NCBI GenBank assembly: GCA_964415045.1
Contig: CAYPZL010000033.1
Coordinates: 1 to 36,884, forward strand
Reading direction: 5' to 3'
Source: CAYPZL01 sp964415045
GTDB taxonomy: Bacteria; Planctomycetota; Phycisphaerae; Sedimentisphaerales; Anaerobacaceae
Length of the DNA stretch: 36,884 nucleotides
A program made the translations under genes and the position numbers. This document shows positions 8,815-16,027 of the stretch, piece by piece (the stretch's first letter is position 1; each line of letters starts with the position of its first letter). The notes under the pieces were generated by a model, which was not told the DNA's origin, ran no database searches, and saw only the letters and a program-made list of their open reading frames with translations.

Positions 8815-9390
8815 TCACATGAATTCCTTCAGCCAGAACTCGCGGGACAGGATACCTGCCTTGCGACGTGCGGTGCTTGGGGTCAAGCCCAAGAGCCAGC
8901 CTTCCGCATTCTCGGCCTCGTTGTCGATGGTGGAAAACTGCCGGTTGGCGACAATCGAGCGTTTGAGTTCTTTCCAGAGATGGTCCTGCGGATTCAGTTC
9001 CGGGCACTGCGTGGGCAGCCACAGCAAGGTCACGTCCAACTGGGCCGCCAGGCGTTGACTGCCGCCAGCCTGATGGCAGGAGGCCTTGTCCAACAGCAGC
9101 CACAGAGGCCGGCCGCCATAATACCGTCGCAGGAGGCGCAGGAAGGCCTGGAAGTCGTCCTGACGCTGGCGGAACCGACGCAGGACCACGCGATGCCCGG
9201 TCCGCGGATTGAGGGCGGCAAACAGGACGCGTTTGGCATTGCGCCCGGTGATCGGAACCTGCGCCTGCTGACCCGGGAAAGCCCAGGTGTAGCGCAGCGG
9301 CGGGAACCACCGCAGGATCGTCGCATCGGTGAACAGCAGCACCGCCTCGGGTGGCATCTGCTTTATCCGGCGAATGAGCCCCCTTTTTTC
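8815..9390 (-). CDS. IS630 transposase, catalytic frame (orfB)
   Basis: This is the DDE_3-type catalytic half, read in the -1 frame relative to orfA. Likely catalytic residues are the Asp in LLFTDATIL, the Asp in LWLLLDKASCH, and a third acidic residue in PELNPQDHLW. Thirty-four residues separate the second and third, giving DD34D. Most IS630 proteins have Glu at the third place (NPIE), so the Asp is mariner-like. The start given here is the frameshift site and is approximate; the frame is open further upstream but has no independent start context. The stop lies about 20 bases inside the left inverted repeat end. Confidence 0.82.
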   Translation of the reverse strand, partial: EKRGLIRRIKQMPPEAVLLFTDATILRWFPPLRYTWAFPGQQAQVPITGRNAKRVLFAALNPRTGHRVVLRRFRQRQDDFQAFLRLLRRYYGGRPLWLLLDKASCHQAGGSQRLAAQLDVTLLWLPTQCPELNPQDHLWKELKRSIVANRQFSTIDNEAENAEGWLLGLTPSTARRKAGILSREFWLKEFM

Positions 9391-9902
9391 TGGGCCCGGT
9401 GCGGGTCCTTGGTCGCATAGGTATACCGCGGCCGTTTCCAGCGCAACCCCAGCTCGTACATCCGCCGCCGCAACGTACGGACTTTGATGGGACTGCCGTA
9501 CTTCTGACGCAGCTGATCGGCCAACAGCGCCACCGTCCAGCCGGTGCTGTTGTAGCCCAGAGGCAAGGGGTCCCGGCGGATCTCGCGCGCGATGCGTTCG
9601 TTGGTGATCGCCGGGGCCGCCCGGGGGCGTCCGGATCGCGGGGCATCCTGCAGTCTGTCGGGATCGTGCTCCTGGAGATAGGTTCGAATCCAATGGTAGA
9701 CCGCCCACGGCCGCACGCCGGCAATTCCGGCCACCTCCGGAACGGCCCGCCCCTGGGCCACCAGGAGAACCGCTTGAACACGCCGGTACGTCCGGGCATC
9801 CCGGACCTCATGAAGAGCTTTGTCAAGGCGCTGTTGATCATAGGGATGGAAACCACGCTCTTTCGGGTTCTTCGCTTTTCTCATAAGCTTGATACGAGCC
9901 AA
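9363..9902 (-). CDS. IS630 transposase, N-terminal frame (orfA)
   Basis: This frame encodes the DNA-binding half of the transposase: helix-turn-helix segments (about residues 20-70, with RRVQAVLLVAQG and GVRPWAVYHWIRTY), an Arg/Pro-rich linker (RSGRPRAAP) and a second winged-helix part (KVRTLRRRMYELGL). It starts at a TTG at 9902 or an ATG at 9884; no clear ribosome site helps decide. It runs into a run of six A followed by five G on the minus strand (T6 at 9384-9389), just before its own stop. A -1 shift there joins it to the catalytic frame, giving a product of about 360 residues, normal for IS630. Confidence 0.85.
   Translation of the reverse strand: MARIKLMRKAKNPKERGFHPYDQQRLDKALHEVRDARTYRRVQAVLLVAQGRAVPEVAGIAGVRPWAVYHWIRTYLQEHDPDRLQDAPRSGRPRAAPAITNERIAREIRRDPLPLGYNSTGWTVALLADQLRQKYGSPIKVRTLRRRMYELGLRWKRPRYTYATKDPHRAQKKGGSFAG
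9379..9389 (-). other. predicted -1 frameshift site of the transposase
   Basis: On the minus strand the sequence is AAAAAAGGGGG. The orfA frame reads AAA-AAA-GGG, and slipping back one base gives the orfB frame reading AAA-AGG. A6G runs are well-known ribosomal or transcriptional slippage sites in insertion sequences. Because both frames are otherwise undamaged, programmed frameshifting is more likely than a chance mutation. Confidence 0.7.
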
Positions 9903-9999
9903 GAAGCATTCTTGTGCGAATTTGAGGCTACCTACTTAGTAGCACTATAGTCATCCGTCAAATGCAAGCCGCAGCACGAAATCATGTGGATTTGGAGAA

Positions 10000-10479
10000 A
10001 TGCGAATGCGCGCGAGAGAAGTGAGAGATCATTGGGCGGATATCATATCTTGGGTCAGAGTGTTGTACTACCGTTTCATGGGGGTCGCTGTAGGGGAAGG
10101 ATGCTACATCAGCTTAGGTGCGCACATTGATGTAAGAAGAGGGAAGATTGTGCTGGGAAACAAGGTCCATATAGCAAGTGGCAGTTACATCCTTGCACAT
10201 ACGGGTTGCGAGGCATTGAAGCGAGGGCAGGAAACTTGCCTTGAGGATAACGTCAGAGTATACGTAAATGCCGTGGTGCTGCCCGGAATCAGGGTGGGGA
10301 GAGACTCAGTTGTGGGTGCCGGCGCTGTGGTAACGACGGACGTGCCTCCTGGTGTTGTGGTGATGGGCAACCCGGCGAGAGTCGTTGGTCAATCATCACG
10401 AAGGAGGAAGGAGAGGCAATCCGTGACCCCGACGGAGTCCATTGCAGACCGTGGTAGCTACCTCAAACAAGGTCCCTGA
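10000..10479 (+). CDS. second hexapeptide-repeat acyltransferase
   Basis: A 159-residue left-handed beta-helix acyltransferase, paralogous to the one at 161-589. Shared features include a helical N-terminus, GRIVIGD versus GKIVLGN, a central histidine (ILAHTG), VVLPGIRVGRDSVVGAGAVVTTDVPP, and a GNPARVV close. Two ATGs are possible; GGAG at 9993-9996 is only three bases from 10000 but nine from 10006, so 10006 may be the true start. The C-terminal 25 residues are Arg- and Ser-rich and probably disordered. Before the IS630 insertion it would have been the last gene of the operon. It probably acetylates a sugar in the same glycan. Confidence 0.82.
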   Translation: MRMRAREVRDHWADIISWVRVLYYRFMGVAVGEGCYISLGAHIDVRRGKIVLGNKVHIASGSYILAHTGCEALKRGQETCLEDNVRVYVNAVVLPGIRVGRDSVVGAGAVVTTDVPPGVVVMGNPARVVGQSSRRRKERQSVTPTESIADRGSYLKQGP

Positions 10480-10532
10480 TTCCGATGTCTTCCGCAGAAT
10501 CGGTCTTCCTCGATAATCGCGGGTGGGGCATG

Positions 10533-10561
10533 TTGGCGGCGTGGGTTCCATTACGTATGAT
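10533..10561 (+). promoter_or_regulatory. candidate sigma70-type promoter for the giant surface protein
   Basis: TTGGCG at 10533-10538 and TATGAT at 10556-10561 are 17 bases apart (4/6 and 5/6 consensus matches). Transcription would start near 10568, about 30 bases before the preferred ATG. Confidence 0.45.
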
Positions 10562-10599
10562 TTCTCTGGAGAGAGTTGGTGTGGGATGAAAGGGCCTTT

Positions 10600-13500
10600 A
10601 TGCTAGTGAGCCACGTGCATCGTAGAGTGAGCCATCGACAAGGTCTATGGGGTACGGTGTGCTTGTACGCGACAACAGCTGTGCTTGTTATGGCCCTGCC
10701 GACTTCGGCCGCAGATTATACCCTAACGGTTACAACCACTCATGGATCCGTGACTGTAAGTCCCGCGAAGGCCCAATACAATGAAGGTGAGGAGGTCGCA
10801 CTCGTTCCCCTGCCGAGTGCTGGCTACATGTTTACTGGCTGGTCGGGAGATGCGAGCAGGTGCGGCAAAGAACTAGTTGCGCGAGTGACTATGACCGAGA
10901 ACAAGTCTGTCATCGCCAACTTCGAGACCTGGCAGCCTCCGATTGGCATCCCCATGCCTGAGTTCGGGATTTTCGAAAGCTACCGCATGTACGACGATCC
11001 CGCCAACCGCAACCCGGAACTGACCTATAACGAAAGCGCCGGTGGGGGCTACTACACGCACTACGTGGATAACACCGATCCGAACGCCACGAACACCAAC
11101 AATCCCTACGGGGATATCAACAAACCTAGGACGACGATTCCTGCTGCAGCCGATACACCCGAAGGTTCTGTGGTAGAGATCCACGGCGGTCCTTATACAA
11201 CCCAGTACGTATATATCACCGCGAGCGGAACCCAGGCGAAACCTATCTTCGTCCGGGGATCTGTTGCGGGAACCCGCCCGATATTCCTGGGGGCAATCGT
11301 GATTCGTGGGCACTACATTATCCTTGAGAATATGGATTTGGATCGGAGCGAGATCAAGATGACGGCGGTTTTCGTGCGCCCCCTGTCTGCCGACGAGCAG
11401 GTCCATCACGTCTCCGTGCGCAACTGCGAAGTTCACGACGTACCCCAGACTATAGCCAACGGCAGCACGATGCTGATGGCTGTCAGCTATCTGGAGAATG
11501 TGTATGTGGAAGATGTCGTGTTCTACGCCAACTACGTCCATCCAGGTCAGTTGCTGCCGCCATCATGGGCTTATGGAGACGCTACCTGCACTGGGATCAG
11601 CGTGCAGAAAGGCACTAACCGCATCTGGATTGTGGATAATCATGTATGCGATCTGACTGCGGACTGCATTGGTAGCGGTCACGGGGCCAATTATACCGCG
11701 AAGAACTACTACATCGGTCGTAATGTCCTGCACGATACAACCCAGCAAGCCGTGGACTTGAAAGAGGTGGATGGTGCTGTCATCTCCGAGAATGACATGT
11801 TCAACTTCGGCATGTATAATCAATCAGCAACAGTTGGCCTACGTGCTCTCGGAGTGGCCGTTGTGTGTCATTCGGGATCAGACGAATCGCCGAAGAATAC
11901 CTGGATTCTCAATAACTACATGCATGACTGCTTCGGCTCTGGAATTGAGTTGTGCAATGCACAGACCCCGCCCGTTTGGATCGTGGGTAACGTGATTTAT
12001 GATATGCGGGATGACATCGTGTCGCCCTATATCATGGCCCCTATGGACCACGACGACATGGGGCGGGAGGCGTATGCCAAGTGCCTGGCAAAGGGCTATA
12101 TTGACGCCAATGGAATCGTTGATCCTGGGTTCAGCACGGTCGACGAGGAATTTCAGGGCTGGTTTCCAACGTACTACGCGGATATTCAAGACTGCCTTTT
12201 GGCCGTGCGAGACGGGCAGGGGAACTACGAGCCCTCGACGGCAACCGGCTATCGCACATGGGACTCCAACCAAGTCTACGTCGTCAATAATTCGTTCTAT
12301 CATTGCTGCAATGGTGTGGATTCGGATGTTTCTCGGACTGCCAGCGCGATGCATCTCATCAACAATATCATCGCGGAACCCATCGGTCAGGGATATCACA
12401 TCAAATTGGGCAACGATAGAACGCGGTCGGAGATTCGCAACAATCTCTTCTGCAGTTCCGATGGTCAGACCCGTATCTTGTGGTATAACACACCATATAC
12501 CTCCTTGGCGGGATTTCAAGCAGCCACCAGCAAAGGACAAGACTGCCTTGAGGGGAATCCATTATTTGTGGATGCTGCGAACTACAGCTTCAATCTACAG
12601 GATGCGTCTCCGGCCATAAATGTGGGAACCGAATCAGATGTATACGACTTATTCTACGATACGCATGGTATCGGTATCCAGACGGACATAGAGGGTCGAG
12701 CAAGGCCGCAGGGGGCGGGCTGGGATATTGGGGCTTATGAGTATACGCTGGAGGCGATTGAAGATTTGGCGGTTTCGGGGGGGAGTCAGAACTCAGTGAC
12801 GATTGGTTGGACTGTGCCGGGGGAGGAGGGGGTTACGGGTGTGCCGGCGTCTTATGATATTCGGTACTCGGACAGCGAAATTACGGAGGAGAACTGGGAG
12901 GAGGCGAGTCTGGTACAAGGCGAGCCGGTAGCGGGGGCGTTGGGGGAAGCACAGATGTTTACGATTACCGGGCTCGGTCCGGGCCAGACCTACTACGTTG
13001 CGATGAAGGTGCTGGATGAGGTGGGGCATTTCTCTGAGCTGTCGAACGTGGTTTCTGAGACCACGCCTACCAGTGGCAACCATGCGCCGGTGCTGAATGT
13101 GGGGGACCGCTCGGCAACGGAGATGGCGGAACTGCGGTTTACTGTCGATGCCACCGATGCCGATGCGGGCGATACGCTTAGCTACTCGGCGCCGTATCTT
13201 CCGGCCGGGGCGGGGTTCACGCCGGCGACGCGAACGTTCGCTTGGACGCCTACGTTCGAGCAAATTGGGGTGCATCATGCGACGTTCGAGGTGGATGATG
13301 GGCAGGTGGCGGTCTCCGAGACGATTGCGATTGCTGTGTACAGCGGGTCGAATCATCCGCCGGTGTTGGATGCTATCGACGATAAGAGCGTTGATGAAGG
13401 CCAGACGCTCAGCTTCTCCGTCAGTGCGACGGATATCGACAGTGGGGATACGCTCAGTTACTCGGCCAGTGGTTTGCCGATCGGGGCTGATTTCAGCGAC

Positions 13501-15948
13501 CAGGCGTTCACCTGGACCCCGACCTACGATCAATCGGGCACCTATGACGTGACCTTCACCGTCAGCGACGGCGTCGCCGATGATTCGGAGACGATCACCA
13601 TTTCGGTGGGTAATGTAAACAGGGCACCGGTTCTGGAGACGATTGGCAGCCAGAGTGTGAATGAGAATTTCTCGCTGAGTTTTTCCGTCAGCGCTACCGA
13701 TCCGGATGGAGATTCGGTGAGCTACTCGGCGACGGGGCTGCCCAGTGGTGCGAGTTTCGTCGCTGGGGTGTTCACCTGGACGCCGGGCTACGACCAGGCG
13801 GGTTCGTATCCCGTCACGTTCACTGCCAGCGATGGCGTGCTGACCGACAGCGAAGAGATCACCATTTCCGTCACCAACGTCAGCGACGAAACGCCGCCGT
13901 ACGTGCACAATTGTGAGCCAGCGGCCGACGCCATTCAGGTCCCGTTGAATACGCTGATTGCCCTGACGATCTCCGATCCCGGGTGGGGTGTGGACGCTGA
14001 TGCCGTTATTATTTATGTCAACGATGAACTGGTGTATTCGGGTAACGTGGCGTCGTACGACAGTGCCCACGGCGTTTGTCATCGCTCGGGTTCGGCGGCG
14101 AGTTATCGGTACACGTACCAGCCGGATGACTTGTTTGATTATGATCAGGAGGTGTCCGTGCGGGTTAGTGCCTCAGATCTGGCTCATAATGCGATGGCTG
14201 AGGTTTCCTATCAGTTTGTGACCGAGATGCGGTCCTTTGGTCGCAACGTGCGCGTCAGTTGGGGTCCGGACGGTTTTGACAAAGGCTCTCCCGCGACGGT
14301 GTGTGATAGTGCTGGCAACATCTGGGCGGTCTGGCATGCCGGGGCGGTTGGAGAACGGGATATCTATGTTAGCAGGAAGATGCAGGGTTACTCGGAATTC
14401 GCAGATCCTGTTCGGTTGACTGTTGATGCGGGCGACCAGAGCTATCCTGACATTGCGGTTGGGACTGACGACAAGCTCTACGTGACCTGGCAGGATAACC
14501 GACGGGGGAACTGGGATATCTACGTTAGCACCTCGGCGGACGGGGCTACTTGGTCGGCTGAAACGCGAGTGACCGATTCCGAGGATAACCAGGTCCGGCC
14601 GGCCATTATCGTAGACAGCCAACTGCCCGATAATCGGGCCTATATCGCCTATCAGGATGACAGTGCGGGCCAGCAGGACATCTACGTGGCCAGCTCGACG
14701 ACCGATTTCGTGAATGCTACGGAGATCCAGGTTACTTCCGCTGTCGGGGACCAAATCGATCCGGACATTGCTGTAGATGCGGCCGACAATGTCTATCTGG
14801 TCTGGACCGATGGCAGGAACGGCTCGGACGATATCTACGGCGCCGCTTCGAACGACGGTCCCTGGACGAACGTGCCTGTGGTCACGGGAGCGGGCAGCCA
14901 GTCGTCGGCCGCAATTGCCACCGAAGCGAGCGGTTCTGTGTTGCACTTTGCGTGGGTGGATGATACGGCCGGAAACTATGATATTTGCCACGCATCTTCG
15001 GATGCCATGCCGGTTGCACCGCTAACCGGGACGGATATCGTCAATGACACAGCCGATCAGACGGCCCCCGCGATTATCACGACCGGTAGCACGGGTGGCG
15101 GACTGAACATCTTCGCGTGTTGGCAGGACGCGAGAAACGTTGCGACAAGCGGCGATACGGACGTCTATTTCGTTGAAGTTGGAGCCGGGAGCGAAGAGAG
15201 CGTTTTCGTTGGCGACGATGGAAGCCTTTCCAATCAGAGCAAGCCCGCCCTCGGCGTAGACTCTTACGGATATCCGTATATTGTCTGGACCGACGACCGC
15301 GATGGAAACACCGAGATCTACTACGCTGGCAGCACCTTTATGGACCCGTATGTGGTGGACTCTCAAGACGTGGTCGCTTCCGTCGACCATACGATCGGCA
15401 TTGACCCGCCGGCCGGTTTGGACGATGTGTCGGTTGTGATTCCTGCGGGGGCCTCTCCGCATGATGTGACGGTGACTGTCACGAAGATACAGAATCCGCC
15501 GCTTCTGTCATCGTTGGATGCGATCGGATACGATTTTGGCCCCAGCGGGCTGCAGTTCAGTGAGCCGGTGACGATTACCATTCCTTATTTGGTCGCTGAT
15601 TTCGGCGATGATTCGCCCATTCCCTGCTGGTATAATTACGATTCACCGCTGAATCCCTTGAGCCAGGAAGGGATCACCGACGTCAAGATTCTGGAAATCA
15701 CACCTGACGTCGTACACGCCGTGCAATTCAAGACGACGCACTTCACGCCCTACTATCTGGCGGAGGCACTTCCGAGCAGTGGAGTTGTGGGCGGTGGCGG
15801 AGGTGGCGGTTGTTCGCTGTCGCCGACCGGCCAAGTCGATCCCTTCGGTTTTCTTCTGCCGTACCTCGGGCTCGGTATTGTAATGGTCCTCTTGCGGTGG
15901 CGAGATCGCCGGGCACATCCGACGAGAGGAAACGGGACCTGCAGGTAG
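10600..15948 (+). CDS. giant secreted multidomain surface protein with Gly-run/Cys C-terminal signal
   Basis: About 1782 residues. The order is: signal peptide (basic start, hydrophobic core, likely cut after TSAA); an InlB B-like repeat (GYMFTGWSGD, about 35-110); a right-handed beta-helix (about 120-715); a fibronectin type III domain (about 720-820); three Ig-like repeats, each with NHAPVL/NHPPVL/NRAPVL and a FTWTP-type strand (about 825-1095); another Ig-like domain; seven propeller repeats ending in DIYV-like strands (about 1210-1585); and a ZU5/choice-of-anchor-like domain. It ends with seven Gly, a Cys, one membrane segment and an Arg-rich tail, a sorting-signal layout. It is likely a surface adhesin or polysaccharide-binding protein. 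ATG 10600 has AAGGG five bases upstream; the frame is open from a TTG at 10576. Confidence 0.82.
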   Translation: MLVSHVHRRVSHRQGLWGTVCLYATTAVLVMALPTSAADYTLTVTTTHGSVTVSPAKAQYNEGEEVALVPLPSAGYMFTGWSGDASRCGKELVARVTMTENKSVIANFETWQPPIGIPMPEFGIFESYRMYDDPANRNPELTYNESAGGGYYTHYVDNTDPNATNTNNPYGDINKPRTTIPAAADTPEGSVVEIHGGPYTTQYVYITASGTQAKPIFVRGSVAGTRPIFLGAIVIRGHYIILENMDLDRSEIKMTAVFVRPLSADEQVHHVSVRNCEVHDVPQTIANGSTMLMAVSYLENVYVEDVVFYANYVHPGQLLPPSWAYGDATCTGISVQKGTNRIWIVDNHVCDLTADCIGSGHGANYTAKNYYIGRNVLHDTTQQAVDLKEVDGAVISENDMFNFGMYNQSATVGLRALGVAVVCHSGSDESPKNTWILNNYMHDCFGSGIELCNAQTPPVWIVGNVIYDMRDDIVSPYIMAPMDHDDMGREAYAKCLAKGYIDANGIVDPGFSTVDEEFQGWFPTYYADIQDCLLAVRDGQGNYEPSTATGYRTWDSNQVYVVNNSFYHCCNGVDSDVSRTASAMHLINNIIAEPIGQGYHIKLGNDRTRSEIRNNLFCSSDGQTRILWYNTPYTSLAGFQAATSKGQDCLEGNPLFVDAANYSFNLQDASPAINVGTESDVYDLFYDTHGIGIQTDIEGRARPQGAGWDIGAYEYTLEAIEDLAVSGGSQNSVTIGWTVPGEEGVTGVPASYDIRYSDSEITEENWEEASLVQGEPVAGALGEAQMFTITGLGPGQTYYVAMKVLDEVGHFSELSNVVSETTPTSGNHAPVLNVGDRSATEMAELRFTVDATDADAGDTLSYSAPYLPAGAGFTPATRTFAWTPTFEQIGVHHATFEVDDGQVAVSETIAIAVYSGSNHPPVLDAIDDKSVDEGQTLSFSVSATDIDSGDTLSYSASGLPIGADFSDQAFTWTPTYDQSGTYDVTFTVSDGVADDSETITISVGNVNRAPVLETIGSQSVNENFSLSFSVSATDPDGDSVSYSATGLPSGASFVAGVFTWTPGYDQAGSYPVTFTASDGVLTDSEEITISVTNVSDETPPYVHNCEPAADAIQVPLNTLIALTISDPGWGVDADAVIIYVNDELVYSGNVASYDSAHGVCHRSGSAASYRYTYQPDDLFDYDQEVSVRVSASDLAHNAMAEVSYQFVTEMRSFGRNVRVSWGPDGFDKGSPATVCDSAGNIWAVWHAGAVGERDIYVSRKMQGYSEFADPVRLTVDAGDQSYPDIAVGTDDKLYVTWQDNRRGNWDIYVSTSADGATWSAETRVTDSEDNQVRPAIIVDSQLPDNRAYIAYQDDSAGQQDIYVASSTTDFVNATEIQVTSAVGDQIDPDIAVDAADNVYLVWTDGRNGSDDIYGAASNDGPWTNVPVVTGAGSQSSAAIATEASGSVLHFAWVDDTAGNYDICHASSDAMPVAPLTGTDIVNDTADQTAPAIITTGSTGGGLNIFACWQDARNVATSGDTDVYFVEVGAGSEESVFVGDDGSLSNQSKPALGVDSYGYPYIVWTDDRDGNTEIYYAGSTFMDPYVVDSQDVVASVDHTIGIDPPAGLDDVSVVIPAGASPHDVTVTVTKIQNPPLLSSLDAIGYDFGPSGLQFSEPVTITIPYLVADFGDDSPIPCWYNYDSPLNPLSQEGITDVKILEITPDVVHAVQFKTTHFTPYYLAEALPSSGVVGGGGGGGCSLSPTGQVDPFGFLLPYLGLGIVMVLLRWRDRRAHPTRGNGTCR

Positions 15949-16027
15949 TTGCTCGTCTTGGTCTGACGGAGACTTCCTGGTTCGAGCGGGAACGTACCCT
16001 ACCCATTTTTCACGCGTGGTGAACAGC

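Larger units (their letters stand above)
8794..9938. mobile_element. IS630-family insertion sequence with TA duplication
   Basis: The element proper is about 1141 bp (8796-9936) and is flanked by TA on both sides (8794-8795 and 9937-9938), the target duplication expected for IS630. The terminal inverted repeats begin AGTAGGTAGCC and continue with one mismatch to CAA (14 of 15 positions). It carries one transposase on the minus strand, split over two frames. Both ends and both frames look intact, so the insertion may be recent. It separates the GNAT from the next acyltransferase gene, which would otherwise follow after about 70 bases. Confidence 0.92.

Noticed and set aside
12700..13900. Tandem DNA repeats or a CRISPR-like array
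   Set aside because: The repetition is at protein level (three Ig-like domains of about 90 residues) with diverged DNA and no spacers.
12793..14082. A 429-codon open frame on the minus strand
   Set aside because: It lies opposite the FN3 and Ig-like repeats of the giant protein; its Arg/His-rich pattern mirrors repeated codons of the real gene.
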